Shown: positions 6,676 through 15,699, counted from the first letter of the stretch. The stretch: DNA of 64,000 nt from Bacillus sp. PAMC26568 (GCF_014235785.1 NZ_CP060137.1:1674001-1738000); one strand, 5' to 3'. Numbers and translations: made by a program. Notes: a model not told the origin generated them from the sequence alone.

Positions 6676-9600
6676 ATGAGCACGAAAACGTTAAAACATC
6701 AATTGCTTCCGCGCACAGCTGCTATTTTTGAAAAAGTGAAAGAAAATACTGCAGCAGGGGATAAAATAAAAGAGCTAATCTATAAAGTTCATAAAGATAC
6801 GAAGCATATTGCCTTTACAGGACATTTTTCCGCAGGGAAATCTACGATGATCAATACAATTCTGGAAGAAGCGATTTTGCCGACAAGCCCGATTCCGACA
6901 AGCGCCAATGTTGTCTTGCTTCAAAAAGGGGAAAAGTCTGTTATTTTGCATGACAGCAGCGGAAATCTTTTGAAACTGGCTGGAGAATATTCTATTCAGC
7001 AAGTAAAAGATTACTGTAAGCAAGGCGACGAGATCATCAAAGTGGAAATAAGCGATACATATCAAGCGTTACCTGAAAATGTGGTGATTATGGATACACC
7101 TGGCATTGATTCGACAGATGCAGCTCATCGAATGTCAACCGAGTCGACAATGCACCTTGCTGATTTAATTTTTTATGTAACAGACTATAACCACGTTCAA
7201 TCAGAAGAAAATGTAGCATTTATTAGTGAAATGATACACAAAGGCAAAAATGTATGCCTTATTGTGAATCAAATTGACAAACATCGTGAAGAAGAAGTTT
7301 CTTTTTCTCATTTTAAATCACAGATTGAAATGACATTTGGAGGGGCAGGGCTTTTAAGGAATCATATCTTTTATACATCTCTGATTGATTCAAAAAACCC
7401 TCTCAATCAGCTGGAAACGGTTAAAAAGCTAATCCGTGAAACAATTAAGCAAGATCATCTCGTGTTAGATAATGCGCAGGTAACGCTGAAATCATTGGCA
7501 GATGAATATTTGCAGTGGAAAGAGGATGACCTGGAGATAAAAGATATTCACGCAGATGAATTAATCCAGCAATTGAAAGAGGTACAAACAAAAAAAGAAA
7601 TATCATCTGCTGCGCTTCAAGCCTTATTAAGGACAGTAAGCGGTGCTATTTTTGAAATGAAAGAGCAGCTGCAATATATTTTGAAGAATGCAAATCTCAT
7701 CCCTTTTGAGACAAGATCAAAAGCGGAATTATTCATAGCTGCGTCCCAGCCTGACTTTAAAGTCGGCCTTTTCTTCTCAAAAGCAAAAACGGCTGAGGAA
7801 CGCCTAAAACGGGAGACTGAGCTGTTTGTGGAATTGACAGACCATTTGCAGTCGCAAGTCACGTGGCATCTTTCTGAGCTTATGAAGAAGAAAATCACTG
7901 AAAATGAAATTCATGATTCTGTTCTATTAAACAAAATACATTCATTTAAAGTTGAGATAAAACCCCAGCTGCTGCAGGAATCCCTTAAAAAGGGGGCTAC
8001 AGTCAATTCTCAATATACACTTACATACTCAAATGATTTAAGCGAAGCTGTGAAAAAAGAATGCAAACAGCAGATACTGCCATTGCTGGAGGAGATTGAA
8101 CTTCAATTAAAAAACAAGAGCGGAGATCAAATCGGGAATCTTGAAAATGAGGTACAAGAAGCGAATCAGCAGCTTGAGGAAATGAATGAAATGTATCATA
8201 AGCTGATCTCTTTCGAACAAGTTAAGAATGACTTATATGAAATAATGGATCCTCAAAGCTCGACTGATATCAGTCTTTCAGATTGGATGGCTGAAAATCC
8301 AATGATGGAACCGGTTGAAGGCGTACTTGAAAACCTGCAGCCTATTTTAACTGTAGATGCAAAAAAAATTGAAGAGCAATCGGCAGCTGTACAGGAAGTT
8401 GACCATACTTTCTTTTCAAAGCAGCTAAAGAAAGCCTCAGAAATAGTGGAACATATTCCTGGCTTTAATATGCTGTCATCATCTCTTTTGGAAAAAGCTC
8501 ATTCCCTGGGGAATCAGACATTTACAGTTGCTTTATTCGGGGCATTCAGCGCAGGTAAGTCTTCTTTTGCAAATGCCCTTCTTGGAGAAAAATTATTACC
8601 ATCTTCTCCGACGCCGACAACAGCTACAATCAATAAAATAGTACCGGTTACAGCTGATAAGCCGCACGGTTTAATTGAAGTTAAATTCAAATCAGAAGCA
8701 GGGCTATTGCAGGAAATTGCCGATCTCTTTTCAATTGAAGCTGCATCTCCATGGACTGCTCTATCTGAGTTGGAGAAGCTGTCTGGTGCAAATGAAAGAC
8801 TGAAATCACTATTGCCTCTTTATATTAGCGCACTCAGAGATTTTCCATCTTTCAGCGGAACAACAAAAGTGGTGGACCGGGCGGAATATAAAGAATTTGT
8901 GGCAAACGAAGAGAAAGCCTGTACGGTAGAAGAAGTCATCATCTACTTTGACAGCCCGCTGACACGAAATGGTATAACCATTGTTGATACGCCAGGAGCA
9001 GACTCGTTTAATTCGAGACACACGGAAGTAGCCTTTGATTACATTAAAAATGCAGATGCCATCCTTTTTGTCACGTATTACAACCATCCTTTTTCAAAAG
9101 GGGACCGCGAATTTTTAAAGCAGCTTGGAAGAGTTAAAGATACATTTGCAATGGATAAAATGTTCTTTGTTATTAACGCAATTGATCTAGCAGAAAGCAA
9201 AGAAGAAATCGAGATGGTAAAAGATTATATTACAGGACAGCTGTTGACGCATGAGATTCGAAATCCGCGCTTGTATGGAATTTCAAGTATGATGGAACTG
9301 GAAAAAACGTCTGATCCAAGCACGTCAGAATTTTATGTGTTTCAAGATGACTTTATGCACTATATAAATAATGATCTATCTGCCTCAATGATCATGTCAG
9401 CCAAAGTGGAATTGTCCATTGCACAGCAGCAGCTGCAATCCATTCTGGATGCAGCGGATGATGATCTGGAAAAAAGACAGATTGAAAAAGAGAAGCTCGC
9501 AAAAGAACGGACAGAGATTGTTTCAATGCTCAGTTCGCAGCTTCATGAGCTTGAACAAAAACAAGTCCTGCAGGAAATAAAAGAGCAGCTTTTCTATGTG

Positions 9601-10257
9601 AAACAACGGACTTTGCTCAGGTTCCCAGATTTATTTAAAGAAGCGTTTCATCCTGGTGCTTTTGCAGGTGCAACTAGGCAGACTAAAGAAATTCTTGAGA
9701 ACTGTCTTCAAGACTTGCTTGTTTCTCTTCAGTTTCATCTGGTTCAGGAGCTTCAAGCGACGACATTGCGGCTTGAAAAATACAGTCATATATTGCTTAA
9801 CGACGTCTTCAAACGTCATTCCAAAGAAATGGCATTAGTGAATATCCAGCTTCGTACAGTACTGCCTGACCTTGCTTCGTTTGAAACTCCGAAGCTGTAT
9901 GTGGCTTTAAAAGAAATGAATACCAGTGAAATCCGGCAGCCGCTGAAAAAGTTTAAAAATACGAAATCATTTTTCGAGAAGAATGAGAAGAAAAACATGA
10001 GCGATGACCTGCAGATAAAGCTTGATCAGCCCATTACTGATATTTTATCTGCTCATGAAAATCAATTCGGTGAATATTACTGCGGCTTATTCATGAAAGA
10101 ATGCAGAATGCTTATTCAAAACCTGACCAATCAAGCAGAAAATTTTTACGAAGCATTGCTTTCAGCCTATTCAATCGAAGATTTGACCCGCTATCAAGAC
10201 GGGAATCAAGCTCTTAAGCAAATTATTATAGAGCTTGGGGAGCGGGATGCTGTATGA
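6676..10257 (+). CDS. dynA: DynA, double-headed bacterial dynamin
   Basis: A 1193-residue GTPase, the same length as B. subtilis DynA (YpbR), made of two fused dynamin modules. Head 1 has the P-loop GHFSAGKST (49-57, Lys55) and DTPG switch (140-143); head 2 has GAFSAGKSS (622-630, Lys628) and DTPG (771-774). Coiled-coil stalk regions follow each head (about 285-590 and 905-1180). DynA tethers and fuses membranes at division sites and helps repair membrane damage by phage or antibiotics. The neighbours ypbS and ypcP are conserved. The stop codon overlaps the ATG of the next gene (ATGA), implying translational coupling. Confidence 0.97.
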   Translation: MSTKTLKHQLLPRTAAIFEKVKENTAAGDKIKELIYKVHKDTKHIAFTGHFSAGKSTMINTILEEAILPTSPIPTSANVVLLQKGEKSVILHDSSGNLLKLAGEYSIQQVKDYCKQGDEIIKVEISDTYQALPENVVIMDTPGIDSTDAAHRMSTESTMHLADLIFYVTDYNHVQSEENVAFISEMIHKGKNVCLIVNQIDKHREEEVSFSHFKSQIEMTFGGAGLLRNHIFYTSLIDSKNPLNQLETVKKLIRETIKQDHLVLDNAQVTLKSLADEYLQWKEDDLEIKDIHADELIQQLKEVQTKKEISSAALQALLRTVSGAIFEMKEQLQYILKNANLIPFETRSKAELFIAASQPDFKVGLFFSKAKTAEERLKRETELFVELTDHLQSQVTWHLSELMKKKITENEIHDSVLLNKIHSFKVEIKPQLLQESLKKGATVNSQYTLTYSNDLSEAVKKECKQQILPLLEEIELQLKNKSGDQIGNLENEVQEANQQLEEMNEMYHKLISFEQVKNDLYEIMDPQSSTDISLSDWMAENPMMEPVEGVLENLQPILTVDAKKIEEQSAAVQEVDHTFFSKQLKKASEIVEHIPGFNMLSSSLLEKAHSLGNQTFTVALFGAFSAGKSSFANALLGEKLLPSSPTPTTATINKIVPVTADKPHGLIEVKFKSEAGLLQEIADLFSIEAASPWTALSELEKLSGANERLKSLLPLYISALRDFPSFSGTTKVVDRAEYKEFVANEEKACTVEEVIIYFDSPLTRNGITIVDTPGADSFNSRHTEVAFDYIKNADAILFVTYYNHPFSKGDREFLKQLGRVKDTFAMDKMFFVINAIDLAESKEEIEMVKDYITGQLLTHEIRNPRLYGISSMMELEKTSDPSTSEFYVFQDDFMHYINNDLSASMIMSAKVELSIAQQQLQSILDAADDDLEKRQIEKEKLAKERTEIVSMLSSQLHELEQKQVLQEIKEQLFYVKQRTLLRFPDLFKEAFHPGAFAGATRQTKEILENCLQDLLVSLQFHLVQELQATTLRLEKYSHILLNDVFKRHSKEMALVNIQLRTVLPDLASFETPKLYVALKEMNTSEIRQPLKKFKNTKSFFEKNEKKNMSDDLQIKLDQPITDILSAHENQFGEYYCGLFMKECRMLIQNLTNQAENFYEALLSAYSIEDLTRYQDGNQALKQIIIELGERDAV

Positions 10258-10457
10258 TGATAAGTAATAAATATCAGGTTTGTGCCACGTGCATTCATTT
10301 TCAAAGCATAAGGACAGATCAAAGAATGACCTACCGCTGCAAACGGCTAGGTTTTGAAACAAAGCCTGACTATTCATTTGATTGCTGGACACCAACAGAC
10401 ACCGTGATTAAACTGATGAAAAAAAGAGGAGATCTGCCTAATGACGAACGTACATGA
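10254..10457 (+). CDS. Small cysteine-motif protein coupled to dynA, function unknown
   Basis: 67 residues with four cysteines in a possible metal-binding layout (Cys10-x-x-Cys13, Cys29, Cys44), then a basic tail. The first ATG overlaps the dynA stop; a second ATG follows at once. Its end overlaps the start of ypbS by 17 bases, so dynA, this gene and ypbS form a tightly coupled operon. I do not recognise the family. A role beside DynA in membrane remodelling is only suggested by the coupling. Confidence 0.7.
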   Translation: MMISNKYQVCATCIHFQSIRTDQRMTYRCKRLGFETKPDYSFDCWTPTDTVIKLMKKRGDLPNDERT

Positions 10458-10707
10458 AGAAATATCAGCACACAGTAAAAAACAGCATGCGATTGTATCC
10501 AAATTTTTAGTGCTCGAAGAAAGAAGAGAAGCTCTTATTGAGCAGGCAATTCAGCAATGCAAGCAATCACAGCCATTTTCTGTGAGCGGCATTAATGCAG
10601 TAACAGCTGAAATCAACGAACTTGCAAAACAAGGGATCATTCCAACAAGAAAAATCGTGTCAGATGAAATGGTACAGGAGTTTGTTGATCGTAAATATAA
10701 AAGCTAA
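10441..10707 (+). CDS. ypbS: YpbS family protein (DUF2533)
   Basis: 88 residues, nearly all alpha-helical, matching the DUF2533/YpbS family that sits beside dynA in B. subtilis (about 85 residues). It starts inside the preceding small gene in another frame, with AAAAGAGGAG (10421-10430 area) as ribosome site. The tail 'TRKIVSDEMVQEFVDRKYK' is typical. Function unknown. Confidence 0.85.
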   Translation: MTNVHEEISAHSKKQHAIVSKFLVLEERREALIEQAIQQCKQSQPFSVSGINAVTAEINELAKQGIIPTRKIVSDEMVQEFVDRKYKS

Positions 10708-10788
10708 TAACCAATAAATACTGTGTGTAAGCTGGAACCCTTTTCGGAAAAACTAATTCATAACACAACTGAAAAGAGGTGTTTACGA

Positions 10789-10932
10789 ATGGGCAAAACA
10801 AAAAGCGGAAATGCAAATGCACAGCGAAATAATAATGCCAAAAAGAAAAATGGTTTTAATGAAGAATTCGCTTCTTATGCAGAGAATGAAGTGAAGAAAA
10901 TGAACAGCAAAAAAAACGAAGAGTTTAAATAA
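10789..10932 (+). CDS. Small gamma-type SASP-like protein
   Basis: 47 residues, lysine- and asparagine-rich, with 'NANAQRNN' and 'GFNEEFASYAEN'. The pattern N-A-Q...F-x-x-E-F-A-S resembles the repeat of gamma-type small acid-soluble spore protein SspE, so a spore role is plausible but not proven. The start is ATG 10789, with AAGAGGTG eight bases or so upstream; longer in-frame extension to 10723 has no ribosome site. A terminator follows at 10947. Confidence 0.6.
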   Translation: MGKTKSGNANAQRNNNAKKKNGFNEEFASYAENEVKKMNSKKNEEFK

Positions 10933-10946
10933 GTTTTTCCCCAAGA

Positions 10947-10975
10947 TGGCCATCGCGTGACGCGAGGGCCTTTTT
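10947..10975 (+). terminator. Intrinsic terminator
   Basis: GGCC-AT-CGCG pairs with CGCG-AG-GGCC around TGA (10948-10970), followed by five T. Confidence 0.85.
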
Positions 10976-11057
10976 CATGTTTTTCCCTTACAGCTTTATC
11001 CTAAAATTATGGTATGATAGAGGTACTTGAATTTTTTAGATAGGGGTTTTCAATTAT

Positions 11058-11954
11058 ATGAATGAAAAACAGCATTTGCTTATCGTCGATGGCATGGCGC
11101 TTCTTTTCAGAGCGTTTTATGCAACATCTGTATACGGCAACTTTATGATAAACAGCAAAGGGATTCCTACGAATGCCGTTAATGGTTTCTTAAAACATTT
11201 GCTTGCTTCTATTAAACATTTTAATCCAAGTCATGTCATTTGCTGCTGGGATATGGGGAGCAAAACATACCGTTCGGAATTGTTCGATCATTACAAAGCA
11301 AATAGACCGGAAGCTCCGGTAGAAATGCTGCCACAATTTGATTTAGCAAAAGAAGTAGTGGCAGCTTTAAATATTCCAAATATTGGACTTGCAGGTTATG
11401 AGGCTGATGATTGCATCGGGACGCTTGCAAAACAATATGGAAATGAAATGAATGTTTCAATCTTAACTGGTGACCGTGATTTGCTTCAATTACTTTGCGA
11501 AGGTGTACAAGTCGTCCTTATGCAAAAAGGAATTGGACAGTATAAAATTTATACACATGACTTCTTTACTGAAGAAACTGGCATCCTGCCTGCACATCTT
11601 GTTGATGTTAAGGGTCTGATGGGCGACAGCAGTGATAATTATCCTGGCGTTCGCGGAATCGGAGAAAAGACGGCTTATAAGCTGATTGCTAAATACAAAT
11701 CAATTGAAGTCTTGCTCAGCAGCTTGGAAGAACTGACAAAAGCACAGCGCACCAAAATTGAGCAGGACATCGAAATGCTGCATTTATCAAGAAAGCTTGC
11801 TGAAATTTCATGTGATGTTCCAGTAGAATGCAAGCTTGATCAAGCACTGTTAAATGTTGAACATACACGGGCAATTAAGATGATAGAAGAGATTGAACTT
11901 AGAGGGCTTCATACGTTTTTATCAGATGCCCTTGCTGTAAGAGAGGCAATGTGA
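11058..11954 (+). CDS. ypcP: 5'-3' exonuclease YpcP (FEN/polymerase-I exonuclease family)
   Basis: 298 residues, the stand-alone homologue of the 5'-3' exonuclease domain of DNA polymerase I (B. subtilis YpcP 296). Seen are the acidic metal-binding cluster 'LIVDGMALLFRAFYA' (Asp10), 'GYEADDCIGTLA' (about 114-125), 'LTGDRDLLQL' (about 134-144), and the helix-3-turn/H2TH block 'LMGDSSDNYPGVRGIGEKTA' split across about 189-208. It removes RNA primers and flaps in lagging-strand synthesis. The terminator overlaps its last codons. Confidence 0.95.
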   Translation: MNEKQHLLIVDGMALLFRAFYATSVYGNFMINSKGIPTNAVNGFLKHLLASIKHFNPSHVICCWDMGSKTYRSELFDHYKANRPEAPVEMLPQFDLAKEVVAALNIPNIGLAGYEADDCIGTLAKQYGNEMNVSILTGDRDLLQLLCEGVQVVLMQKGIGQYKIYTHDFFTEETGILPAHLVDVKGLMGDSSDNYPGVRGIGEKTAYKLIAKYKSIEVLLSSLEELTKAQRTKIEQDIEMLHLSRKLAEISCDVPVECKLDQALLNVEHTRAIKMIEEIELRGLHTFLSDALAVREAM

Positions 11955-11968
11955 CCTCTCTTTTTTTG
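11940..11968 (+). terminator. Intrinsic terminator overlapping the ypcP stop
   Basis: AGAGAGG (11940-11946) pairs with CCTCTCT (11955-11961) and seven T follow. Confidence 0.85.
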
Positions 11969-12021
11969 ATTAATAGCCCATATTCCTTTATGATTCTAAT
12001 TATAAGATTGGAGTGGCGATC

Positions 12022-12681
12022 ATGAAGAAAGCGATGATTATTGGAGCTACTGGTTTGATTGGAAGTGAACTTCTGAGTCTCCTGCTGGAATCAAAGCAGT
12101 ACGCAGAGGTAAAGGCAATTACACGGAAACCATTAATCCGGGAACATGCTAAATATAAAAATATCGTTACGGATTTCGATCATTTAGCAAAACAGGAAGA
12201 AGAATTTGCTGTAGATGAATTGTTTATCTGTTTAGGAACGACAATGAAACAAGCGAAAACAAAGGAAGAGTTCTATAAAGTCGACTATGAATATGTAGTG
12301 GAAGCAGCCAAGCTTGCTAAACAGCATGGTGTTGAAAAAGTGCTTGCTGTCTCAGCGATTGGAGCTGATTGTGATTCGCTTTTCTACTATAATCGGGTAA
12401 AGGGACAGATGGAAGATGCCCTCAGGAATATGGGACTTCCTTCTGTCATCGTATTCAGGCCATCTTTGCTGCTTGGTGAGAGAGAAGAGTTCCGTTTTGG
12501 TGAAAAGATGGGGGAATGGCTCTATAAAGGACTTGGATTTGCTTTTATCGGAAAATTAAAAATGATGAAGCCGATCCATGCGAAAACTGTTGCAAAAGCG
12601 ATGGTGAAGGAAGCACAAAATAAAGATCCCCTTGTCATTACGTTTCAGTCAGATGAAATTCAGGAGCAGGGCTATTACTAA
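12022..12681 (+). CDS. NAD(P)-binding atypical SDR (HTATIP2-like oxidoreductase)
   Basis: 219 residues with the Rossmann glycine motif 'IIGATGLIGSELL' (6-18) and the typical 'VDELFICLGTTMKQAKTKEEFYKVD' region of the atypical short-chain dehydrogenases related to HTATIP2/TIP30. 'NRVKGQMEDAL' contains the conserved Tyr/Lys-like helix and 'SVIVFRPSLLLGERE' the substrate-side loop. Substrate unknown. GGAG (12010-12013) lies eight bases upstream of ATG 12022, so the GTG at 12013, inside the ribosome site, is rejected. Confidence 0.85.
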   Translation: MKKAMIIGATGLIGSELLSLLLESKQYAEVKAITRKPLIREHAKYKNIVTDFDHLAKQEEEFAVDELFICLGTTMKQAKTKEEFYKVDYEYVVEAAKLAKQHGVEKVLAVSAIGADCDSLFYYNRVKGQMEDALRNMGLPSVIVFRPSLLLGEREEFRFGEKMGEWLYKGLGFAFIGKLKMMKPIHAKTVAKAMVKEAQNKDPLVITFQSDEIQEQGYY

Positions 12682-12760
12682 CAAAAATCGTATGGAATTT
12701 AATTCTTCCATCGGCTAAAATTAGAGAAGATTATACTTTACACCTAAGGCGGGGTCCCCA

Positions 12761-13036
12761 TTGCTACAAACGAAACAGTCACTAGCTGATTTTTTGCTGC
12801 ACTTAAAAGGGAAAGGATTTCAGCTGAAGGAAGATGCGCGTGGCTTCATTGAATTCGGCAAGCATTACACAGGTGCAGAGGATGAATTGGTGATTATTGC
12901 AATTGAACTAACGTTAAAAGCACAAAAAGAATTTGATGGATCTTTTTTCGTGTCTCTCCTTGAAACGCTGACTAAAGAAAAGGCAGCAACACGGAAGCAG
13001 GCAATCCACATTGCACAAAATCTTCATATAATTTAA
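12761..13036 (+). CDS. Conserved small protein, probably DUF6123 family
   Basis: 91 residues, helical, with 'GFIEFGKHYTGAEDELVIIAIELTLKAQKEFDGSFFVSLLETL' in pieces at about 29-74. I associate this with DUF6123, a Bacillaceae family of unknown function, at moderate certainty. The TTG start follows AAGGCGGGG. It converges on the transporter gene at 13064 with a shared terminator. Confidence 0.65.
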   Translation: MLQTKQSLADFLLHLKGKGFQLKEDARGFIEFGKHYTGAEDELVIIAIELTLKAQKEFDGSFFVSLLETLTKEKAATRKQAIHIAQNLHII

Positions 13037-13066
13037 AAAATCTCGGGAGATTTCCCGAGATTTTTA
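13035..13066. terminator. Bidirectional terminator between convergent genes
   Basis: AAAAATCTCGGG pairs with CCCGAGATTTTT (13036-13065); A/T tracts on both sides serve both strands. Confidence 0.9.
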
Positions 13067-13966
13067 TGATGAAAGCGATTTTTCCCCGCTGTCCAGTTTC
13101 CATTCCGCCACAACCATTGCTGACAAAATAAGAAGACAGCCAATTAGCCCAAATGATGTAAGACGCTCACCGATATACAGAAATGCGGTTAGTGCAGCAA
13201 AAACAGGCTCTGACGCGTAGATGAGAGCGACTCTTGCAGCAGTTGTATATTGCTGAAGCTTCGTTTGAACAAAAAAAGCGAAGGCAGTAGCAAATAAAGC
13301 TGTAATGATAAGAGCAAATAGGACATCGAACGTGAACATGCTTCTGAAATTCTCTTTTACAGTTTGAGCTTCAAACAGTCCAGAAGCGAAAAAACTCAAT
13401 ACGGAAACCGTTGTCAGCTGAACAATCGTAAGCATCCAAGCATCATGATTTCCAGAAAATTTACCAGTGAAAATAATATGCAGGGCAAAAGCAATGGCAC
13501 AAAACAAAACGAGAAGATCCCCCAAATTCATCGTTGAAAAATCACTTAACGTTAATAGGTATAATCCAGTTGTGCCAAGCGCTGAGGCAAGATAAACCGT
13601 TTTCCTTGCACGTTCCTTTAGAAGCCAAATGGATAATAGCGGTACGATAATTACACTCAATCCGGTGATGAATCCAGTTTTTGATGATGTGGTATACAAT
13701 AAGCCAACAGTCTGAAATCCATATCCTAAAAACAAGAAGCTTCCAAGTGCCATTCCAGCTAAAAGTGTTTCCTTTGATGGCCTGGAACGATTTACCATCA
13801 AACAAATTATCGTCAAAATGATTGCAGCGGCAAAAAATCGTATGCCATTAAAAAAGTTGGGCGGCATGATGTGAATGGCTTTTTGAACAATGACAAAGGT
13901 AGATCCCCATATAAATGCAACCAGCAGCAGACTGAGATCAGCAATAACAGATTTTTTAATCATCAT
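13064..13966 (-). CDS. EamA/DMT-superfamily transporter
   Basis: A 300-residue membrane protein with ten hydrophobic helices arranged as two EamA repeats. The first repeat begins 'ADLSLLLVAFIWGSTFVIVQKAI' in pieces; 'SSKTGFITGLSVIIVPLLS' marks helix 4 and 'ALIYASEPVFAALTAFLYIGERL' the equivalent of repeat 2. DMT permeases export amino acids or metabolites; no specific substrate can be named. The ATG overlaps the stop of ypdQ, so the two are translationally coupled. Confidence 0.9.
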   Translation of the reverse strand: MMIKKSVIADLSLLLVAFIWGSTFVIVQKAIHIMPPNFFNGIRFFAAAIILTIICLMVNRSRPSKETLLAGMALGSFLFLGYGFQTVGLLYTTSSKTGFITGLSVIIVPLLSIWLLKERARKTVYLASALGTTGLYLLTLSDFSTMNLGDLLVLFCAIAFALHIIFTGKFSGNHDAWMLTIVQLTTVSVLSFFASGLFEAQTVKENFRSMFTFDVLFALIITALFATAFAFFVQTKLQQYTTAARVALIYASEPVFAALTAFLYIGERLTSFGLIGCLLILSAMVVAEWKLDSGEKSLSS

Positions 13967-14364
13967 GATTCGTTTTCTTCATTCATGCGAATGGCTGCTT
14001 TCGATAGCTGATCAGCAACACTGTTTTGCTTACTTGGAATCCATTTAATAAAAAATAAGTCAAATTGAGAGGAAAGCACGATCACTTTTTCAAGAAGAGG
14101 GATAAAAGCTTGGTTTTTTACATACTCATTCTCAACGGCACGCTGGACAAGCTGTGAATCGGTCCTTACTGATATGATGGAAAAGCCTTTTTCAAGACAA
14201 ATCTCAAGACCTTTTATCAATGCATGATACTCCGCTTCATGGTTCGTCATCAAACCAAGGGGTATCGAAAGCTGCTCTCCTTTTCCATGACCTTTAATAA
14301 AAATGCCAGCTCCAGACGGACCAGGATCTCCTGCACTGGCACCATCGACATAAACTTCTATCAA
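13963..14364 (-). CDS. ypdQ: RNase HI-like protein YpdQ
   Basis: 133 residues with the RNase H fold and the acidic residues Asp7 (YVDGAS), Glu43 (NHEAEY), Asp69 (RTDSQ) and Asp118 (VADQLSKAA). B. subtilis YpdQ has 132 residues and was reported to lack RNase H activity despite the motifs, so activity here is open. The start is TTG 14364, with AGAAGGAG 11 bases upstream. A longer open frame up to 14517 exists, but those 51 codons run into a repeat element and are not protein-like. The gene ends overlapping the transporter start. Confidence 0.85.
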   Translation of the reverse strand: MIEVYVDGASAGDPGPSGAGIFIKGHGKGEQLSIPLGLMTNHEAEYHALIKGLEICLEKGFSIISVRTDSQLVQRAVENEYVKNQAFIPLLEKVIVLSSQFDLFFIKWIPSKQNSVADQLSKAAIRMNEENES

Positions 14365-14393
14365 CTTAACTTCAGCTCCTTCTCTTTTGGAAA

Positions 14394-14614
14394 GGCAGTT
14401 TTCGCATTGATTGTTGTTTTTAGTTATAAATATAACCCGTGGATTTCCGCTGCAGGCAACTTGCTTTCCGCTTTGAGGGATGGAGCCTCCTCGGCTATGC
14501 CCGTGGGGTCTTCCCATTCTCCTCTATTTCCCGCAGGAGTCAAGTGCCTTCCGCTACAATCCACTAAAGGTTTTAAGCATTTCTCTAAAAGCAACAAACT
14601 TTACGATAACAGCC
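14394..14614 (-). repeat. MITE-like repeat, full-length copy A (inverted)
   Basis: This 221-bp segment is the reverse complement of the element at 32130-32349. The ends are inverted repeats: GGCAGTTTTCGCATTGATTG at one end and the complementary CAACAAACTTTACGATAACAGCC (14592-14614) at the other. The core holds GTGGATT/AATCCAC and GGGA...TCCC complementary stretches. It abuts ypdQ and supplies a false in-frame extension of that gene. The remaining 14615-14845 shows no gene, only an AT-rich promoter-like region ahead of ypeP. Confidence 0.9.
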
Positions 14615-14845
14615 TTTGGAAAACAGCCAGTTGCAGTTCCCATCCAGATGAACAACCAGCTATTGCCGAATAGTTTATAAAATAAAAAAACAATGATAAA
14701 ATTGATTAACATAAAAAACGAGCCATACAATCATTAACGCTGCAAATAGGAATAACCGAATATGATTATAGCACAGTGAATACATTTGATGGTATGAGCA
14801 AAACTAATACATGACAAGCTCAGGACCGTTTGAGGAGTGGGACAT

Positions 14846-15508
14846 GTGAAATATCAAATACAATGGACGTACAGCAGCCCGAAAAAAAAGAGCATACTTT
14901 TCACCTCTGATGAAACAGACCTTGATTCAGCAATCTCAATCGGGGATGATCTTGAAAAAACAGGCCGGATGAAGTCTCTTGATTTCATTGATTCAAGGGG
15001 TACTTCGTGGTCACTAAAAGAATTAAAGAAATTAAAAATAGAAGTAGCTTACGAGCCGACAGAGGTAGAAGCTTATTTCGATGGAAATTATAATAAACAG
15101 ACGAAAGAAGCAGGCTTAGGAGCCGTTGTTTTTTACACGCTTAATGACAAAAGAACAAGAATGAGATTCAGTGCAAAGGCTGAGGGTGCCGATTCGAATA
15201 ATGAGGCGGAATATATGGCATTTTTCTATATGGTCCGGCAGCTTGAAGAACTGGGTGTACGTCACCAGGATGTCACCTTTAAAGGAGACTCACAAGTTGT
15301 CCTGAAGCAGCTATCAGGAGAATGGCCATGCTATGAAGACGCACATAACAATTGGCTGGATAAAATAGAAGCAGCCCTGAAAAAAATGAAAATACTCCCA
15401 GCCTATGTTCCCATATCAAGAAAAGAGAATGAGGAAGCCGATAAGCTTGCATCACAAGGATTAAAGGGGATATCCGTAGCAAGTGAATGGAAATTGGACA
15501 GTGATTGA
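14846..15508 (+). CDS. ypeP: YpeP, RNase H-like protein with N-terminal extra domain
   Basis: 220 residues: an N-terminal domain (1-75) of unknown role and a C-terminal RNase H/reverse-transcriptase-like fold (78-210) with Asp in AYFDGNYN, Glu in NNEAEY, Asp in KGDSQVV and Asp in EEADKLASQG. In B. subtilis ypeP is next to ypdQ and of like size. GTG 14846 is eight bases from TGAGGAG; the GTG at 14837 overlaps that site. The stop overlaps the ypeQ ATG (TGATG). Confidence 0.85.
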   Translation: MKYQIQWTYSSPKKKSILFTSDETDLDSAISIGDDLEKTGRMKSLDFIDSRGTSWSLKELKKLKIEVAYEPTEVEAYFDGNYNKQTKEAGLGAVVFYTLNDKRTRMRFSAKAEGADSNNEAEYMAFFYMVRQLEELGVRHQDVTFKGDSQVVLKQLSGEWPCYEDAHNNWLDKIEAALKKMKILPAYVPISRKENEEADKLASQGLKGISVASEWKLDSD

Positions 15509-15699
15509 TGGAGATGAATGAATTGGAGAAAAAACAAGTTGTTGGAGAAATTGATCAGCTTCTGGACACATATTGTACAGATTGTTTATTGAAAAAAACC
15601 TTTCGCAAAGAATACGGAAAAAATTATGCTCACGCTTTTTGCATTGAACAATGTACGGTAGGCCAAATGATTAAAGACTTCGGAAAAAAATTAACATAA
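15508..15699 (+). CDS. ypeQ: YpeQ, zinc-finger-like small protein
   Basis: 63 residues with Cys-x-x-Cys ('YCTDCLL') and a second pair 'FCIEQC', the zinc-finger arrangement of the YpeQ family (about 60 residues in B. subtilis). It overlaps the ypeP stop and is translated by coupling; no own ribosome site is clear. Function unknown. A terminator follows. Confidence 0.8.
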   Translation: MEMNELEKKQVVGEIDQLLDTYCTDCLLKKTFRKEYGKNYAHAFCIEQCTVGQMIKDFGKKLT

